From assembly GCA_934454405.1 (NCBI GenBank), contig CAKSFN010000002.1, forward strand, positions 106,332 to 170,331: 64,000 nt of DNA. The letters are read 5' to 3'. Made by a program: the position numbers and the translations under genes. Position 1 is the first letter of the stretch. Each line of letters starts with the position of its first letter. Below are positions 41,843 through 50,527 of this stretch, piece after piece. The notes below the pieces were generated by a model that made no database searches, was not told where the DNA came from, and saw only the letters and a list, made by a program, of their open reading frames with translations. The stretch is from an uncultured Eubacteriales bacterium (GTDB taxonomy: Bacteria > Bacillota > Clostridia > Oscillospirales > UBA644).

Positions 41843-42583
41843 TTAAAAATACTGCTCGAGCTCTTTTTTCAGTCTTTTCAATATTTTTTTCTCCAACCTC
41901 GATATGTAGGATTGAGATATTCCGAGAACATCCGCAACCTGCTTTTGAGTATACTCCTCGCCGCCGCGCAGCCCGAAACGCAGCTCCATAATCTCGCGCT
42001 CCCTCGGTGCAAGACGGTTTACGGCGTTTTTCAGCACGGTTATCTCCATTTCCGTTTCAAGGCTTCCGCTGACGCTGTCGGTGTCGGTTCCCAGAACGTC
42101 GCTGAGCAGCAGCTCGTTGCCCTCCCAGTCGATATTCAGAGGTTCTTCAATGGACACTTCGCTGTGCGTTCGACTGTTCTTTCGCAGATACATAAGGATC
42201 TCGTTTTCTATACAGCGGGAGGCGTATGTTGCGAGTTTGATATTCTTGTCCGCGCGAAATGTGTTGACCGCTTTAATAAGCCCGATAGTCCCGATGGATA
42301 TCAAATCTTCGATATTTATTCCCGTATTCTCAAATTTTCGGGCTATATACACCACAAGCCGAAGATTGTGTTCAATTAATTGCGAACGCGCCGTATCGCT
42401 TCCCTGCGACAGTTCTTCGACGGCCGCAGCTTCCTCTTCCGGGGTTAAGGGCGGAGGGAGCGATTCGGAACCGTTAATATAGTATATCTCGTTGTTTAAC
42501 ACTTCCGTCAGGGCGTTTCCCGAAGCAAGACAGGCTATAGCCTTGCGGATTCCGCCGAGTTTTTCGCCGAATGTTCTTTCCAT
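41843..42583 (-). CDS. sigE: Sporulation sigma factor SigE (pro-sigma-E)
   Basis: This 246-residue mother-cell sigma factor carries an N-terminal pro-sequence ending near 'NEIYYINGSESLPPPL', the conserved processing region. Region 2 follows ('NLRLVVYIARKFENTGINIE', 'LISIGTIGLIKAVNTF') and region 4 ('YTQKQVADVLGISQSYISRL'). It lies 15 bp after spoIIGA, which encodes its processing protease, the usual order. sigG, often the next gene in other species, is not present here; a cyclophilin gene follows instead. Confidence 0.96.
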   Translation of the reverse strand: MERTFGEKLGGIRKAIACLASGNALTEVLNNEIYYINGSESLPPPLTPEEEAAAVEELSQGSDTARSQLIEHNLRLVVYIARKFENTGINIEDLISIGTIGLIKAVNTFRADKNIKLATYASRCIENEILMYLRKNSRTHSEVSIEEPLNIDWEGNELLLSDVLGTDTDSVSGSLETEMEITVLKNAVNRLAPREREIMELRFGLRGGEEYTQKQVADVLGISQSYISRLEKKILKRLKKELEQYF

Positions 42584-42598
42584 TTTTTTATTCTCCTT

Positions 42599-43429
42599 TC
42601 AAAAAAGCGGACTTACTCCGCTGTATGAGCCGCTTTTATCAAAAACCGTGTCGTGACACGCGACAACAACTTTTTTTTCTTCTCCGTTTACAGTGAACCT
42701 GTCAGGAAGAAAGCCCCTCATTATACCGGTTCTTCCGTCGGCGTTTTTATACGGAACGAGACGAAGCCTTTTGTAAAGAGCTCCGTTTTCTGTTATCATA
42801 CCGTCGCGAAGGTCAGCGACGGGTCTCAGTTTTTTTTCTTCCACCACAACAACGGGCAGTCCCGAAATACTTTCGACAAGCCTGTTCCCCGTATCGGTCA
42901 GACAATTGAACTCCGCACTTTTTCCGTCAAATTCGATTTTACAGCGGCAAAACGCTTCTTTCGGCATACGTTTCGTAAAAAACCTGTCAACGATTATCTG
43001 CGCAAGGCAGACAACAACGGTTACCGCGAGGATATAAATCACGGGAAGATTGAAGTATACTTCGCCGTTGTTCACATATATAAAATCCCCCGTCCACGGC
43101 AAAAAGGTCAAAAGCAGAAGAAATCCTATGTATGCGGCGGACACAGCCATAAAAACACAAAGCGTTTTTATGAATCTTCTGAAGTTTCCGAACCCGAACG
43201 CGGTGAAAACGATCAGTGCGCCGGACAGAAGCTTTGCCGCAATATTCAGCAGAAACGAAAAGCCCGGCAGGCAGACCGCAAAGCCGTATACGACGGATAA
43301 GGCGACCGCGCCGATCAGGCGCAGCGGTTTTGTGTCAAGCCGCAGTATTCTCGCGGTCAGCCACAGAATCACGGTGTTAACAACAACGTTAACGAAGATC
43401 AGGATATCGACGTAAACAGTCAAGCTCAT
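42599..43429 (-). CDS. spoIIGA: Sigma-E processing peptidase SpoIIGA
   Basis: This membrane aspartic protease activates pro-sigma-E at the forespore septum. It has five N-terminal membrane helices (about residues 5-150) and a cytosolic protease domain with the catalytic Asp in 'CLTDTGNRLVE' near residue 183. I chose ATG 43429 (MSLTVYVDIL), which places the first helix at the N-terminus as in the family. A longer start at 43495 would add 22 atypical residues. It forms an operon with sigE. Confidence 0.93.
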   Translation of the reverse strand: MSLTVYVDILIFVNVVVNTVILWLTARILRLDTKPLRLIGAVALSVVYGFAVCLPGFSFLLNIAAKLLSGALIVFTAFGFGNFRRFIKTLCVFMAVSAAYIGFLLLLTFLPWTGDFIYVNNGEVYFNLPVIYILAVTVVVCLAQIIVDRFFTKRMPKEAFCRCKIEFDGKSAEFNCLTDTGNRLVESISGLPVVVVEEKKLRPVADLRDGMITENGALYKRLRLVPYKNADGRTGIMRGFLPDRFTVNGEEKKVVVACHDTVFDKSGSYSGVSPLF

Positions 43430-43488
43430 CACCCGAACATATTCTATCACGCCGCGATTGAAAATTATGTCGGAATTTGAAACCGCTA

Positions 43489-43517
43489 TTGACAAAAAGT
43501 TATAAATGATGTAAAAT
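43489..43517 (+). promoter_or_regulatory. Promoter of the DUF2079 operon
   Basis: TTGACA (43489-43494), 17-bp spacer and TAAAAT (43512-43517), 38 bp before the first gene. Confidence 0.8.
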
Positions 43518-43554
43518 CAGAGGGTGATATTAAATTGTAAGGAAGTAATAAGAT

Positions 43555-45309
43555 TTGGCAAGAATTTCCGCGCGATTGAAACGTTCGGCATTAAAGCCGG
43601 GACAATATATTTTAAGGCTCATCGCCGCGTGGCTCTTCGGCGCGGCGGCGGCATCCTTTGCCTCTGCCGAACAGGCAACATCAACGCCCGTTTTGAAGGC
43701 TTATTGCGCCGTCGCACTCTTTGTCGTGACCGCCGTCGTCTTCATTTTGACCTGTTTTATAAAAAATGATAAGAAAGCATATATTCTGCTTATCGCCGCC
43801 GCGGAGATTTTTTGCATAAGCGTTCCGCTGAAAGAGCCGAACCTGTCCGTTCCCGTTTGCATCGGGCTTTGTCTCATTCTCGGCGCGGCGGTTGCTTATT
43901 CCGACATCAGGGATATAAGCCTCCGTATAGGCAACAGAGCCGTTTACATAACGGTAACCGTCCTGCTTATCGCATTGACGGTTTATATCGGCGCCGCCTG
44001 CATCGTGCGATACGATAATTACGAGATTAAGGGATACGACCACGGTCTGTTTGACCAGATGTTCTACTATATGAAGAACACGGGGCTTGCGGATACGACG
44101 TTTGAGCGAAACCGCCTGATGAGCCATTTTCAGGTGCATTTTTCCCCCGTATTTTATCTTATTCTTCCCTTTTATATGGTTTTTCCGTCCTCGCAGGCGC
44201 TGCTTGTCATCAACGGGCTTATACTGATTTCCGGGATCGTTCCGCTGATGTTTCTCTGCAAAAACTATAAGCTTTCCAATATTGCAACGGTTCTTTTCTG
44301 CGCCTGTTACGCGATATATCCCGCGCTTGCGGGCAACGGGCTGTGGGGGCTGCACGAGAACTCTTTCCTTGCGCCGTTTGTGCTTTGGTTCTTTTACTTT
44401 TCAGAAAAAGACAACCACATTCCCGCCGTTGTTTTTGCTGTTCTGATTCTTTGCGTCAAAGAAGACGCACCGATATATCTTGCAATCATAACCATATATT
44501 ACATCATCTCGGGCAAAAGCCTGAAAAGGAACATTCCCCTGCTCGCGCTTTCTCTCGTTTATTTCTTTGCGGTCACGGCGCTTATGCAAAAATACGGGCT
44601 GGGTATAATGTCAAACCGATACGAAAACTATGTCGGCGATGACGGAAGCCTTATCGGAATAATCAAATCGTTTATAACAAACCCCGCGTTTACGCTTTCG
44701 CAGGCCTTCAATGAGAAAAAACTGCTGTTTCTCGTGCAACTCTTCGCTCCTCTTTGCTTCCTGCCGTTTATGACAAAGAAACCTGCGCGATTGATACTGC
44801 TTACCCCGATACTTCTCGTCAATCTGATGACGAACTATAAATATATGCCGATGATAAACTACCAGTATGTCATAGCAAATACGGCAATACTTTTCTATAT
44901 GTCCGTCGCGGCATATTCGGAAATGGGCGAAAAGCGAAAAAAATTTCTTGTCTGCGCTCTTCTTTTCTCAACCGTGTTTGCTCTGTCGAACAGGTTGCAC
45001 CCGGCATATCTGACAAGGACTGCGGAACAAAAAGCATGGAACGAAAAAATGACTTCGGCTCTTTCCGTGATACCGTCCGACGCAAGCGTTGCGGCGACAA
45101 ACTCGCCTTCGGGGCAGCTGACGCAGAGAAAAGAACTTTACTGCATCTACACCGCAGATGACCTTGAAAGCATTCCGGACTTTGTGGAATACTATGTCGT
45201 TCGGCTTGACGGCAGCAAAAAGACCGAAAAAATACTTAAAGAAATCGACAACGGCGACTACAAAGAATTTCTCCGTGAAGACGGCGTTGTTGCAATCTAT
45301 AAAAAATAA
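43555..45309 (+). CDS. DUF2079 multi-pass membrane protein, copy A
   Basis: This 584-residue protein with about 12 helices starts with TTG after AAGGAAG. The DUF2079 signature is clear: 'YDNYEIKGYDHGLFDQMFYY', 'MSHFQVHFSPVFYLILPFY' and 'GLHENSFLAPF'. The layout is that of GT-C glycosyltransferase-like proteins with acidic residues in the first extracytoplasmic loop. Family function is undefined; transfer of lipid-linked sugars to a surface polymer is a reasonable guess. It is followed 38 bp later by a clear paralogue, then a coupled lipase. Confidence 0.88.
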   Translation: MARISARLKRSALKPGQYILRLIAAWLFGAAAASFASAEQATSTPVLKAYCAVALFVVTAVVFILTCFIKNDKKAYILLIAAAEIFCISVPLKEPNLSVPVCIGLCLILGAAVAYSDIRDISLRIGNRAVYITVTVLLIALTVYIGAACIVRYDNYEIKGYDHGLFDQMFYYMKNTGLADTTFERNRLMSHFQVHFSPVFYLILPFYMVFPSSQALLVINGLILISGIVPLMFLCKNYKLSNIATVLFCACYAIYPALAGNGLWGLHENSFLAPFVLWFFYFSEKDNHIPAVVFAVLILCVKEDAPIYLAIITIYYIISGKSLKRNIPLLALSLVYFFAVTALMQKYGLGIMSNRYENYVGDDGSLIGIIKSFITNPAFTLSQAFNEKKLLFLVQLFAPLCFLPFMTKKPARLILLTPILLVNLMTNYKYMPMINYQYVIANTAILFYMSVAAYSEMGEKRKKFLVCALLFSTVFALSNRLHPAYLTRTAEQKAWNEKMTSALSVIPSDASVAATNSPSGQLTQRKELYCIYTADDLESIPDFVEYYVVRLDGSKKTEKILKEIDNGDYKEFLREDGVVAIYKK

Positions 45310-45347
45310 ATCCGACGTAAAATGTCGGACAACGAAAGGATATAAAA

Positions 45348-47156
45348 ATGGGAAAAGGATTTTTCCGAAAGGAACTGACACAGACAGGCAGCCCGTTCAA
45401 ATTGAAACCGGGACAGTATATCCTGCGACTTCTCACCGCATGGTTTTTCGGCGCGTTCGCGGCGGTACTTGTCGGCAAAGACAACGCATTTCTGTCGCCG
45501 TTGCTCGGCAAAAAATCGCTTCTTGCGCTGTTTATAATAGGCATTGCCGTTTTTATCGGCACTTGTTTTTTACAGCGTGACAAACTTGTTTTTCTTCTGC
45601 TTATACTCGGAACGGAATCACTTTGTTTAAGTTTCACGCTCAAAATTGTGAACACAACGATTTCCGTACCGCTTTCCGTCGGACTTTGCCTTGTTTTGTG
45701 CGCGGTCGTTGCGTATTCGGACTTAAAGGATCTCAACCTGAAAATCAAGAAAAGGTCACTTTATATCGCCGTTGCGGTCATGCTTGTTCTTATGACCGCG
45801 TATATCGGCGCCGCCTGTATTGTAAAATACAATAATTACAATGTTTACGGATATGACCACGGGATTTTTGCCCAGATGTTCCACAATATGAAAGAGACGG
45901 GGCAGATGGTCACGACCTATGAAAGAAATGAATTGATGAGCCATTTCAAAGTTCATTTTTCCCCTATCTTTTATGTTCTTCTGCCGCTGTATATGATTTT
46001 CCCTTCATCGCAGGCATTGCTCGTCATAAACGGCTTTATAATCATTTCCGGTATCGTGCCGCTGATGTTCCTTTGCAAAAGATTCAAACTGTCTGACATA
46101 TCAACGCTTCTTTTCTGTGTTTGTTACGCAATATATCCGACTTTTATCGGCAACGGATTTTGGGGACTGCATGAGAACGCATTTCTCGCGCCGCTGATAC
46201 TTTGGCTGTTTTATTTTTCCGAAAAAGACTGCACTCTCGGCGCCGTTATTTTTGCCGTGCTTCTGCTTTGCGTTAAAGAAGACGCGGCGATGTATCTTGC
46301 AATTATAGCTTTGTACTACATCGTTTCGGGCAAAAGTCTTGCAAGGAACTTTATACTGCTGGCGCTTTCGCTTCTCTGCTTCGGCGTGGTAACGATGCTT
46401 ATGCAGAAATACGGACTCGGAGTTATGTCGGACAGCCGTTTCGGGAATTATATCGGAGAAGACGGTAGCCTTTTTACCATGATAAGATCCGTAATTGAGA
46501 ATCCCTCTTTCACTCTGGCGCAGGTATTTACAACTGACAAATTGCTGTTCATGTTGCAGATGTTTATGCCGCTGTGCTTCCTGCCGTTCTTTGGGAAAAA
46601 GCCAGCAAGACTTATTCTTCTCATCCCGATGCTGCTGATAAACCTTATGACAAAATACAGATACGGTTATAACATATATTTTCAGTATACTCTCGGTTCT
46701 GCCGCCATCCTGTTTTACTTGTCCGTTGCGGCATACTCCGAAATGGGAGAACAGAGAAAAAAGACTCTTATCTGCGCAACTCTTTGCTCAACGGTAATGG
46801 CTTGTTCCACATACCTGTCTCCGGGCTATCTCGGCAGAACGGACGACGTGAAACAGAGAAATGAAGAAATAGCTCAGGCACTCGCCGTCATTCCGGAAAA
46901 TGCAAGCGTTGCCGCAACAGATTCTCCTGCCGGCAATCTGACGGAAAGGGACGAACTCTATTACATAAACAGTGCAAACAAAATCTATTCCGATGTTCCG
47001 AAAGATGTTGAATATTATGCAATACGCAGAGGTCATGGATGGGAACGAATGGAAGAGGTCATTGAAAAACTCAGAGACACGGACGGGCTGACCGAAATCG
47101 TTACAACAGAGAACATTGTCGTTTTCAAAAATGAGAATGCAGGAGCGGACAAATGA
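45348..47156 (+). CDS. DUF2079 multi-pass membrane protein, copy B
   Basis: This 602-residue paralogue of the preceding gene shares most long motifs ('GYDHGIFAQMFHNMKETGQM', 'MSHFKVHFSPIFY', 'GLHENAFLAPL', 'MQKYGLGVMS'), so the pair arose by tandem duplication. It differs at the N-terminus and in the C-terminal soluble ~80 residues, which may hold the specificity. Its stop overlaps the start of the lipase gene (ATGA), tying the two functions together. Confidence 0.88.
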   Translation: MGKGFFRKELTQTGSPFKLKPGQYILRLLTAWFFGAFAAVLVGKDNAFLSPLLGKKSLLALFIIGIAVFIGTCFLQRDKLVFLLLILGTESLCLSFTLKIVNTTISVPLSVGLCLVLCAVVAYSDLKDLNLKIKKRSLYIAVAVMLVLMTAYIGAACIVKYNNYNVYGYDHGIFAQMFHNMKETGQMVTTYERNELMSHFKVHFSPIFYVLLPLYMIFPSSQALLVINGFIIISGIVPLMFLCKRFKLSDISTLLFCVCYAIYPTFIGNGFWGLHENAFLAPLILWLFYFSEKDCTLGAVIFAVLLLCVKEDAAMYLAIIALYYIVSGKSLARNFILLALSLLCFGVVTMLMQKYGLGVMSDSRFGNYIGEDGSLFTMIRSVIENPSFTLAQVFTTDKLLFMLQMFMPLCFLPFFGKKPARLILLIPMLLINLMTKYRYGYNIYFQYTLGSAAILFYLSVAAYSEMGEQRKKTLICATLCSTVMACSTYLSPGYLGRTDDVKQRNEEIAQALAVIPENASVAATDSPAGNLTERDELYYINSANKIYSDVPKDVEYYAIRRGHGWERMEEVIEKLRDTDGLTEIVTTENIVVFKNENAGADK

Positions 47157-48475
47157 CAAAGAATGCACCGACAAGAATCGTTATTCTTACCCTTTTCATT
47201 GCGGCAAGTATTTTTTCGACAATGCTGTGGAGCAGAAGCGTTTGGTTTCCCGTTTGCGGAGTCGCAGTATTTGCATTATTTAACGTTTTTCCGTCGTTTA
47301 TAAAAAGACCCGACAAAAAACTCCGCATAAGTTCGGACGGTGCAGATCTGCTGACGGCATTTCTTGCGCTTGTTTGCATTGAATGCGTCTTATTCCCGTT
47401 TTACGCAAATTATGTAACAGGTTGGTTTTCTTCCTCATTCTGGATATGTTTTGCAATCATATTCGCAGCCGATCTGACAGTTTTTTGGAACGGAATAATC
47501 CGAGTATACGCAACGTCTTCAATAATCGGCGCAAAATGGCGTATTATCGGAATAATCTGCGGAATGATACCGATAGCGCATATATTTGTGCTCATAAAAA
47601 TAATCGGGTTGGTTCGTTTTGACGTAAAAACGGAAGAAGACCGAAAAGAACGCAACGACGCAAGAGCCGCAGATAACGTCTGCAAAACAAAATACCCGAT
47701 AATTCTTGTTCACGGAGTGTTCTTTCGAGATATTCGCTTTTTCAACTACTGGGGAAGAATACCGAAAGAACTCAAAAAGAACGGCGCAACAATATACTAC
47801 GGCGAACAGCAATCCGCACTCGGAGTAGCAGAAAGCGCCGCGGAAATCTCGGAAAGAATAAAGAAAATCATAAACGAGACAGGCTGCGAAAAAGTAAACA
47901 TAATCGCCCATTCAAAAGGCGGGCTTGATTCGAGATATGCCATAACACACCTCGGACTTGACAGATACGTTGCCTCGCTGACCACTATCAATACCCCTCA
48001 CCGAGGCTGTGGATTTGCGGACTGGCTGTTCGAGAAAGCCTCCGAAGGATTTAAGAACAAACTTTCAGCCGCTTATAATTCAACGCTCCGAAAACTCGGA
48101 GACAGATCTCCCGACTTTCTGTCATCGGTAAAGGACCTCTGCGCGTCGGAGTGTAAAAAGTTGAACGAAACAACGCCCGACGCTCCGAACGTATTTTATC
48201 AAAGCACGGCAAGCAAGATAAACAAACCTTTAAGAAACATTCCCCCGCTCTGCTTTACGAGTGCATTTGTCAAACGGTTCGACGGACCGAACGACGGTCT
48301 TGTTAGCATAACGTCCGCAAAATGGGGCGAAAAAGTCACCGTATTGCAAAGCAGTTCGCCCGAGGGTATCTCGCACGCCGACATGATAGATATGTCGCGC
48401 CATAACCGCAAAGACATCGACATTCTCGAGTTTTATGTCGAACTCGTTTCCGACCTGAAAAAGAGAGGATATTAA
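47153..48475 (+). CDS. Membrane-anchored alpha/beta-hydrolase (lipase-like)
   Basis: This 440-residue protein has about four N-terminal helices (residues 10-160) and a C-terminal lipase-like domain. The oxyanion region is 'ILVHGVFFRD' and the nucleophile Ser is in 'IIAHSKGGLDSRYA' (H-S-K-G, as in LipA-type lipases). An acidic residue in 'RFDGPNDGLV' and a His in 'ISHADM' complete a plausible triad. Translational coupling with a DUF2079 protein suggests that it acts on a lipid or ester product of that pathway. The substrate is unknown. Confidence 0.85.
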   Translation: MTKNAPTRIVILTLFIAASIFSTMLWSRSVWFPVCGVAVFALFNVFPSFIKRPDKKLRISSDGADLLTAFLALVCIECVLFPFYANYVTGWFSSSFWICFAIIFAADLTVFWNGIIRVYATSSIIGAKWRIIGIICGMIPIAHIFVLIKIIGLVRFDVKTEEDRKERNDARAADNVCKTKYPIILVHGVFFRDIRFFNYWGRIPKELKKNGATIYYGEQQSALGVAESAAEISERIKKIINETGCEKVNIIAHSKGGLDSRYAITHLGLDRYVASLTTINTPHRGCGFADWLFEKASEGFKNKLSAAYNSTLRKLGDRSPDFLSSVKDLCASECKKLNETTPDAPNVFYQSTASKINKPLRNIPPLCFTSAFVKRFDGPNDGLVSITSAKWGEKVTVLQSSSPEGISHADMIDMSRHNRKDIDILEFYVELVSDLKKRGY

Positions 48476-48540
48476 GCATATCTGAATATTGTTTTTCATA
48501 AGTTAAACATACTTAACCGATCAAAAGCTCGTTATAAAAA

Positions 48541-48580
48541 AAACGGACTGTAAAAAACACACGTTTCTTACAGTCCGTTT
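48541..48580. terminator. Bidirectional terminator between lipase and ABC genes
   Basis: Perfect 13-bp stem AAACGGACTGTAA / TTACAGTCCGTTT with further inner pairing. It shares the CTGTAAA...TTACAG core with the hairpins at 18057 and 20641. Confidence 0.85.
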
Positions 48581-48709
48581 TAATATGTTTAATATTATTC
48601 TTGTGCGGTTACAGGCTTTTTATGGATAATTCCGAACGGATAGAGATAATGCACTTATTGGTAAATTGAGGTATTTCCGCAGGCAACAGAACAGAGTCCA
48701 TACGTTTGA

Positions 48710-50527
48710 TTACTCCTGTAAATATTTTTCCGCTTGAAGATTAAACATCTCCGCATACTTGCCGTTAAGACGCATCAATTCATCATGGCTGCCATGCTCG
48801 ATTATTCTGCCGTCTTCAAGCATATATATCTTATCCGCCATGCGTGTTGTGGAAAGCCTGTGAGAAATAAACACGACAGCCTTATTATACGTCGCACTCA
48901 TCATAAGTTTGTTGAGTTCATATTCACTGTCCGGGTCAAGAGCGGACGACGGCTCGTCCATTATAACTATCTGATTATTTTGCATGATAGTGCGTGCAAT
49001 GGCGACCTTTTGCGCTTCTCCGCCCGAAAGAATCGTACCGTTGTCATCAAACTCTCTACCGAGTTGTGTGTAGATTCCGTCAGGCAACTGTTCGAGTTTG
49101 TTTGTGAATGTCGCAGCATCAAGAGCCTTCTTTATGCGTTCCTCTTCTTCGGGAGTGCCGTCAAGCAAGTCCATCTTTACATTCTCCGCAATAGTGACGG
49201 AAAAGAGTTTGAAATCCTGAAATACCGTGCCGAAAAGTTCGCGATAATCGTCTGTTTTATAGTCGCGGACAGGTCTGCCGTTGAGATAAACAGCCCCCTT
49301 ATTCGGCTCATAAAGACGCAGCAATAATTTTATCAACGTCGATTTTCCCGCGCCGTTATAACCGACAATTGCAATTTTTTCATTCTTGTGAATTTTCAGC
49401 GATACGTCCTTTAATACAGGCTCGGGACTGCTGTCATATCCGAACCAGACATTTTTCATTTCAAGCAAAGTCAACGGCTCGGTAATATCAAGCGCATCGG
49501 GAGCGTCCTTGATCTGAGGGTCATACTCCATAAACGCACGGAACTTTTCGATATACTTACTGTTTGTCGCAAAATCTATCACCGAGAACACAAAACTGCG
49601 CACATCGCTTGCCGTGCGCTGAACGGCAGGAAGAATCGTCATCATCCCGCTGATTGCAAGCGTATGAGTGACAACTATCTGATACGACATATACAAGTAG
49701 AACACAACGTTCAGCACTATATCTTTCAACAAAGAGGAAGTATAGTTCACCCAAAAGACATCCTTGACATTTTTTAAGGATATTTTCTTTTGCGTGTCAA
49801 CAAAGCCGTCATACTTGTCTAAAAACAACTGACGGATCTTGTTCATTCGCAACTCTTTTGCATAAGTATCAAGAAATAGTACGCGGTTTACATAGTCGAG
49901 CTCTCTGTTGACAGGAACAAGGTCTTCGTCCTTTTTGAGTTCTGCCTTTGCAGTCAAAAGTTTTGCGACTATGCCTATTATTGCAAGAACCGCGACAAAT
50001 ATTGCCGCCGACATATCAAGCGAAACGATTACAACGCCTATCGTCACAAGCGATGCAATTACTCCGAGCATTTCCATTATAGCTCTTACAACCTTGAACG
50101 GCATTGACGACGCATACTCAAACGACCAAACAAAGTCATCGTAAAAATCGGGATTTTCATACTTTGAAATCTCTACGGTACGGGATTTATGATATATAAT
50201 ATCCTTCATTTTTTCGATAAAACGCGGTATTTTTATCTGGTAATAAAAATATCCGAAAACAGCACTTAAAACAAATGATACAACCTGCACCGAAATCAAG
50301 ATTGCGAACTGTATCAATACGGGGATAAAATCAGAGTTATCGTTCGTAATCTGACTTTCGATCTGTGAATACAGATTGTTCAGGAAATTATAATATATGT
50401 AATTTGTAATGACATCCGAATATATAACAAAAAACAGTTGGATAAATATGTATGCCGGCATATATTTGACAACATATTTTACCATATAAAAGTTGTTGCT
50501 TATAATTCGTTTCAACTTTTTCATCAT
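48710..50527 (-). CDS. ABC exporter half-transporter (second of a pair)
   Basis: This 605-residue protein has an N-terminal membrane domain with six helices (residues 15-310) fused to an ATPase domain with Walker A 'VGYNGAGKSTLIKLLL' near 378, signature 'LSGGEAQKVA' and Walker B 'IVIMDEPSSALD'. The first of two adjacent ATGs overlaps the stop of the upstream partner (ATGA); the second, at 50524, has better spacing from GGGGGAG. It most likely forms a heterodimer with the neighbour and exports a peptide, lipid or drug. Confidence 0.92.
   Translation of the reverse strand: MMKKLKRIISNNFYMVKYVVKYMPAYIFIQLFFVIYSDVITNYIYYNFLNNLYSQIESQITNDNSDFIPVLIQFAILISVQVVSFVLSAVFGYFYYQIKIPRFIEKMKDIIYHKSRTVEISKYENPDFYDDFVWSFEYASSMPFKVVRAIMEMLGVIASLVTIGVVIVSLDMSAAIFVAVLAIIGIVAKLLTAKAELKKDEDLVPVNRELDYVNRVLFLDTYAKELRMNKIRQLFLDKYDGFVDTQKKISLKNVKDVFWVNYTSSLLKDIVLNVVFYLYMSYQIVVTHTLAISGMMTILPAVQRTASDVRSFVFSVIDFATNSKYIEKFRAFMEYDPQIKDAPDALDITEPLTLLEMKNVWFGYDSSPEPVLKDVSLKIHKNEKIAIVGYNGAGKSTLIKLLLRLYEPNKGAVYLNGRPVRDYKTDDYRELFGTVFQDFKLFSVTIAENVKMDLLDGTPEEEERIKKALDAATFTNKLEQLPDGIYTQLGREFDDNGTILSGGEAQKVAIARTIMQNNQIVIMDEPSSALDPDSEYELNKLMMSATYNKAVVFISHRLSTTRMADKIYMLEDGRIIEHGSHDELMRLNGKYAEMFNLQAEKYLQE

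Noticed and set aside
43555..47156. The two DUF2079 genes as one gene split by a frameshift
   Set aside because: Each is full length with the complete set of family motifs and its own ribosome site, so they are tandem duplicates.
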